Origin: Lamprobacter modestohalophilus
GTDB taxonomy: Bacteria > Pseudomonadota > Gammaproteobacteria > Chromatiales > Chromatiaceae
NCBI RefSeq assembly: GCF_016583905.1
Contig: NZ_NRRY01000017.1
Location: forward strand, 1-64,000
Direction of reading: 5' to 3'
Length of the DNA: 64,000 nt
Of this stretch, positions 60,444-64,000 are shown piece by piece. Under the pieces are notes generated by a model. It saw only the letters and a program-made list of their open reading frames with translations. It searched no databases and was not told the origin of the DNA. Position numbers and translations under genes: made by a program. The stretch's first letter is position 1. Every line of letters starts with the position of its first letter.

Positions 60444-62198
60444 TCAGTCTGAGCACTCGACTCGATCCCGCCCATTCGCCTTGGCTCGATAGAGTGCACG
60501 GTCAGCGCGTTGCAGCAGCTCGTCCGCATCGCGCTCGACGTCCAGCCAACTCGCAATGCCCACCGAGAGCGTCACTGGCTCGAGACGCTGACCGTCGTAG
60601 TCGATCTGATCCGTCTTCACCAACTGCCGTAATGTCTCGGCGCAACGACGGGCATCGTCCATCCCAGCGCCGGGCATGACGACGACAAACTCTTCACCGC
60701 CATAGCGACAAGCCAGATCGGTGTGACGAAACACCCTATGCAGATGACTGGCCACACGCTGCAAGACGGCATCGCCCGCGGCATGACCGTGACGATCGTT
60801 GAAACGCTTGAAGTGGTCGATATCGCAGATCAATACCGATAACGACGACTGCTGACGCTTGGCCAACGCCAGCTCTCGGGGCAGGGTTTCATCGAGGAAA
60901 CGGCGATTCTTCAGCCCAGTCAGTGAATCTTGTAAGGCCAGCTGCTCCAATTCCAGGGTACGCGCCTGCACCTGCTGCTCGAGGGAGGCATTCAGCAGCC
61001 GCAGCGCATGCTGCATCCGCGCGTAATGGGTCAGCGAGACGACCACCACGGCCAAGGCGAAGCCAAGCGAGCCCCAGCCGAGCGGAACCTGCCCCCAAGG
61101 CAGCACATTGTGCGCAACCGCCATGTCCAACAGGAGCAGCAGACTCAAGAGCGCATAGGCGGCGAGGATGAGGTGCTGATCGCGCGTGCCACGACGAAAA
61201 AAGCGCAGGGCCGGCAGCAACATCACCAAGAGGCTGACCAGGAACAGCAGATCGAACACCGGATAGGTCTCAGCCAAGGAGACGACGCCAACCCATGAGA
61301 GCGAAAGGGCTGCGAACAGATAGGCCAGGTTGAGCATCCAGATCAGCCCAAGCAGCCGCTGAAAGGCCGGCCGCAGCCACTGCTGCAGTAGCATCGCCAT
61401 GGCGACGGGGAGCAGGAAGTAGCCGGCGGCGCCGAGATAATCCCAGAACAGCGGCGCATCGAACAGCAACAGATTGGCCTGAGCGCCGCTGAGCACCGTA
61501 CTCCCTGAGGCGAGCGCAAACAGCGCCAACGACGCGAACACGCCGCGCTCCGGTTGCACGAGCGCAAAGAGCAGCGACAGCAAGCCAATGAGCAGCGTCA
61601 AACCGCTTGCAATCAAACGTCCGATAGAGCCACTCACCAGCCTGCGCAGCAGGTCGATCCGCTCCAACACCTGGACCTCGCCCCAGAGTCCGATGTCCTT
61701 GTAATCGGAAAAGATGCGAAAGTAGATCAGCTCCCCCGCACTGTCCTGCGGCAGCGACACCATGTGCCAGGGCCAGCCCTCAAACCGCCCTCGCCCCGCA
61801 TCATCGAAACGACCGTACTGATAGAGCTTGCGCCCATCCAGATAGATCTCGACGATCAGATCGACACTGAAGAGATATAGCACCGGGTCACGCCAGTCAC
61901 CTTCAGGGAGGGTGGTGCGAACCCACAGATTGGTCTGGCCATTGCGGCCTGGCGGATTGGACGGAAATCCGATCGCGGACCAGGCTGCGGACGACTGATC
62001 TAGGGTCCAGACCGGCACACCCTCGGCATTGAACGGCGAATCCCCCCAGCGGTACTCCCAGCCTTCGGCCAAATCCATCGCCGCAAGCTCGGACACAGGC
62101 CCGAGCCAAAGCCCACCAAGCAAGCCGAGCAGCAGCAGCAGACTGCTAGCCTTCGCGCCCATCACAGGGGTCAACAACAGCTTGGCGTTCACGAGCAA
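60444..62198 (-). CDS. 7TMR-DISM diguanylate cyclase
   Basis: A 584-aa sensor that probably makes c-di-GMP. An N-terminal signal segment and extracellular 7TMR-DISM-type domain (about residues 35-180) precede seven membrane helices (about 190-395), a short coiled coil (LNASLEQQVQARTLELEQLALQDSLTGLKNRRFLDE) and a GGDEF domain. The active site reads RYGGEEF (about 493-499) with the inhibitory I-site RHTD five residues upstream, so it is likely active and product-inhibited. The extracellular ligand is unknown; DISM domains often bind carbohydrates. Confidence 0.95.
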   Translation of the reverse strand: MLVNAKLLLTPVMGAKASSLLLLLGLLGGLWLGPVSELAAMDLAEGWEYRWGDSPFNAEGVPVWTLDQSSAAWSAIGFPSNPPGRNGQTNLWVRTTLPEGDWRDPVLYLFSVDLIVEIYLDGRKLYQYGRFDDAGRGRFEGWPWHMVSLPQDSAGELIYFRIFSDYKDIGLWGEVQVLERIDLLRRLVSGSIGRLIASGLTLLIGLLSLLFALVQPERGVFASLALFALASGSTVLSGAQANLLLFDAPLFWDYLGAAGYFLLPVAMAMLLQQWLRPAFQRLLGLIWMLNLAYLFAALSLSWVGVVSLAETYPVFDLLFLVSLLVMLLPALRFFRRGTRDQHLILAAYALLSLLLLLDMAVAHNVLPWGQVPLGWGSLGFALAVVVVSLTHYARMQHALRLLNASLEQQVQARTLELEQLALQDSLTGLKNRRFLDETLPRELALAKRQQSSLSVLICDIDHFKRFNDRHGHAAGDAVLQRVASHLHRVFRHTDLACRYGGEEFVVVMPGAGMDDARRCAETLRQLVKTDQIDYDGQRLEPVTLSVGIASWLDVERDADELLQRADRALYRAKANGRDRVECSD

Positions 62199-62301
62199 TC
62201 TTGCGTGGTCAGCGATCGGGAATGGCTAGCGTCTGGGGTCGACTTTGAAGTTGAGCTTCATACTTGTGATCCATCCGCTTGGCTGGCAAATGGACGGCTG
62301 C

Positions 62302-63189
62302 TTAGAGCAAGCGACGATTCTTGCTCTGCATACGTCGATAAAGCTCATCCATCACCGCGATGAAGGACTGATCCCGATCCCAGAAGGGCGGAAAGTCGCC
62401 ACCCTTCTTCACCAGCACCGCAGAGACGCGATCATGCCCCGGTGCGATTGCAGCCTCAGGCTCGGTGGGCAATGGAACGCGCCCACGCCAAAAGCCCTGC
62501 GGATCGAGGGCCTGCTGCGGCCAGGCGCTCGCCGCGCTCGTCACCTCGTCAGCCAGAGGCCGCAGCGGCGGATATAACGACGTCACCGGCTCCAATGGCG
62601 CCTGGTCATCCTCCGTCATCAAAGGCGCAAGCGCCTGCCCAAACGGGGTCTTCGCAAGCTCGGTACGCAGCTCGTTGCGCGCCAAGCCACGCAGCTCGAA
62701 CAGCAGCAGCGGATCATGATCGAGCTGCTCGGCCAGCCGATAATAGACGCCCGCGATGTGCTTACAGGGATTCGCCCAATCCGGACAAGAGCAGTCGGTG
62801 CGCTTGAAGTCTTTCTCTGTGCGCGGTAGCAGCCCGAACCCAGATTCAGCAAAGGCCGCATCGATCCCTTCAGGCATCTCATTCATCAACAGATGACTGA
62901 CCAGATCGGCACGCCCGCCAAGCTGCGCGATCAAAGTCTTACGCGCCTTCGCCGGAATCGGATCGAGCTGAATCGCAACCTGATAACGCGGCTCCTTGGT
63001 CACCCCAAAATAGGGATTGATATTCCCACGCACCGTCGCGCTCACAACCCCCTTCGCACTGATCTCAAAGCTCAGAATACGCCGCGGACTCGCATAAGAA
63101 CGCCCACGCTGCAAACGCCCAGCATCCATCTGCTGCTCCAACGCAGCAATAAAACGCTGCCCCCACCAAGTCTTACCACGGCTACTCAT
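62302..63189 (-). CDS. SWIM zinc-finger protein
   Basis: A 295-aa protein with the SWIM finger CSCPDWANPCKH (about residues 133-144) and the N-terminal KTWWGQRFIAALE segment typical of SWIM proteins encoded beside SNF2 helicases. The C-terminal part (FWRGRVPLP and the GGDFPPFWDRDQSF segment) is family-typical. Its ATG overlaps the stop of the small upstream ORF (ATGA), so it belongs to the same operon as the helicase. It probably targets or modulates the helicase on DNA. Confidence 0.9.
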   Translation of the reverse strand: MSSRGKTWWGQRFIAALEQQMDAGRLQRGRSYASPRRILSFEISAKGVVSATVRGNINPYFGVTKEPRYQVAIQLDPIPAKARKTLIAQLGGRADLVSHLLMNEMPEGIDAAFAESGFGLLPRTEKDFKRTDCSCPDWANPCKHIAGVYYRLAEQLDHDPLLLFELRGLARNELRTELAKTPFGQALAPLMTEDDQAPLEPVTSLYPPLRPLADEVTSAASAWPQQALDPQGFWRGRVPLPTEPEAAIAPGHDRVSAVLVKKGGDFPPFWDRDQSFIAVMDELYRRMQSKNRRLL

Positions 63190-63368
63190 CTCAAGCCTCC
63201 TCCAAACTCACCACTTAGGGCCATGACCATCTCTTCGCCCACATCGGCCACCGAATCTGTAGTCAGACCATCTTGGCCTGACAAAATCAGGGATGGAAGC
63301 CCTGACTCCGCAGCGATCGCTAGCAGCCGGAACGAACGACGATCAAGGCACCACTCGCCACTCGACAT
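63186..63368 (-). CDS. 60-residue ORF coupled between SNF2 helicase and SWIM genes
   Basis: An ORF of 60 codons exactly fills the gap between the two genes. Its ATG overlaps the helicase stop (TGATG, 63366-63370), and its TGA overlaps the SWIM gene start (ATGA, 63186-63189). The product (MSSGEWCLDRRSFRLLAIAA... SVADVGEEMVMALSGEFGGGLR) has no recognised domain. Double overlap supports translation coupling, but the length is short and no homologue can be checked here. Confidence 0.5.
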   Translation of the reverse strand: MSSGEWCLDRRSFRLLAIAAESGLPSLILSGQDGLTTDSVADVGEEMVMALSGEFGGGLR

Positions 63369-64000
63369 CAATCGCCCACCGCGTTGCGATTCAACCGAAT
63401 CAACGCCTTGAACCGATCATTATCCAACTGCGTCAGCCAAGACTCATCGTTGCCAATAATGGCCCCGGCCACCGCCTTCTTCTCCTCGATCATGGCATCG
63501 ATACGCTCCTCGAGGGTGCCGATGGTGACGAACTTGTGCACGAACACGGTCTTCTCCTGGCCGATACGGAAGGCGCGGTCACTGGCCTGGTCCTCGACCG
63601 CCGGATTCCACCAACGATCGAAATGGAACACATGATTGGCCTTGGTCAGGGTGATGCCGACACCACCGGCCTTGAGCGAGAGGACGAACAGCGAAGGCTC
63701 ACTGGCCGGGTCCTGAAACTCGGCGATCATCGCCTCGCGGCGTTGGCGTGAGATGCCACCGTGCAGATAGAAGGTATTCAGATGCCAACGCTGGCGGGCC
63801 AGGCGTGCGAGCTGCTCGCCGATCTCAGTGAACTGGGTGAAGACCAAGACGCTGTCGCCCTCGGTCATGGCCTCTTCGAGCATCTCCTGCAAGCGCTGCA
63901 GCTTCTGTGAGCGCTCCGGCGTGAACGGACTACCGTCCTGCAGGAACTGCGCCGGATGGTTGCAGATCTGCTTCAGCTTCATCAGCGTCGAGAGCATCAG
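63368..64000 (-). CDS. SNF2-family helicase, C-terminal part (cut by window edge)
   Basis: At least 210 residues of the C-terminal RecA-like domain of a Swi2/Snf2 DNA translocase; the 5' part lies beyond the right edge. Visible motifs: ICNHPAQF (motif III-IV linker), SVLVFTQFTEIG (motif IV), LHGGISRQRR, SLKAGGVGITLTKANHVFHFDRWWNPAVEDQASDRAFRIGQ (motifs V-VI, written here only as the family signature region), and ERIDAMIEEKK. With the SWIM gene it forms a known helicase/SWIM pair. Confidence 0.95.
   Translation of the reverse strand: MMLSTLMKLKQICNHPAQFLQDGSPFTPERSQKLQRLQEMLEEAMTEGDSVLVFTQFTEIGEQLARLARQRWHLNTFYLHGGISRQRREAMIAEFQDPASEPSLFVLSLKAGGVGITLTKANHVFHFDRWWNPAVEDQASDRAFRIGQEKTVFVHKFVTIGTLEERIDAMIEEKKAVAGAIIGNDESWLTQLDNDRFKALIRLNRNAVGD

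Overview
The window reads as chromosomal DNA of a purple sulfur bacterium (Gammaproteobacteria, Chromatiales/Chromatiaceae). The strongest pointer is the pair at 40289-42506: a peroxiredoxin-glutaredoxin fusion followed by a glutathione-reductase homologue whose NADPH-phosphate-binding arginines are replaced, as in the glutathione amide system known from Chromatium. A blue-light BLUF receptor, a membrane pyrophosphatase, multihaem cytochromes and Chromatiaceae-type AAA/PD-(D/E)XK proteins fit this. It is a recognition-based inference, not a phylogenetic result. I saw no rRNA, tRNA, CRISPR array, prophage or intact insertion sequence.

Layout. 0.1-0.9 kb: 5'-truncated dicarboxylate/glutamate symporter. 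0.95-4.75 kb: respiratory multihaem cluster, an octahaem HAO-like cytochrome plus NapC/NirT tetrahaem quinol dehydrogenase on the minus strand, and a divergent pentahaem cytochrome. 5.1-8.9 kb: AT-richer minor-pilin operon (pilE-fimT-pilW-pilX-pilV order) with no pilY1 and with nine NPDDP repeats in the PilV-like protein. 9.2-12.4 kb: carbamoylputrescine amidase-like hydrolase, a TrpD-like protein lacking catalytic motifs, a Rieske protein and a DUF2726 protein. 12.7-20.7 kb: chemoreceptor, unknown gene, K+-dependent-type pyrophosphatase, MscS channel. 20.7-24.7 kb: EEP-family phosphatase/nuclease and PLD-VTT fusion, plus an exported protein. 24.9-25.9 kb: PAS-like Cys-motif protein coupled to a single-domain response regulator.

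26-30.6 kb: RND efflux pair behind a repeat-rich leader. 30.6-31.7 kb: BLUF photoreceptor and a partner gene. 31.7-35.7 kb: two paralogous membrane coiled-coil proteins, a sensor with a degenerate class III cyclase domain, and a retropepsin-like Zn_protease family protein. 35.7-39.8 kb: htpG, pgm, a small exported peptide. 40.3-42.5 kb: garA-garB. 42.7-48 kb: degenerate Fic protein, two nearly identical AAA/PD-(D/E)XK genes flanking a truncated beta-propeller gene, and a 53-residue lipoprotein. 48-56.6 kb: nadE, membrane protein, lipoprotein, DUF938 methyltransferase, Hsp20, RpfE-like protein, prfC. 56.7-64 kb: Kef-type antiporter, UspE-like protein, orphan Hen1-type methyltransferase, 7TMR-DISM diguanylate cyclase, and a SNF2 helicase-small ORF-SWIM operon running off the right edge.

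A cross-cutting feature is many short exact or near-exact tandem duplications (about 8-20 nt units). Between genes they have any unit length; inside genes the unit is a multiple of three and builds Asp/Ala/Ser/Gly/Glu-rich inserts in otherwise conserved enzymes. No single locus is a proven new system. The best candidates for follow-up are the repeat-linker pilus tip lacking PilY1, the mosaic duplicated AAA/PD-(D/E)XK pair, the catalytically degenerate cyclase operon, the triple-repeat leader of the RND operon and the coupled 60-residue ORF between SNF2 and SWIM genes.
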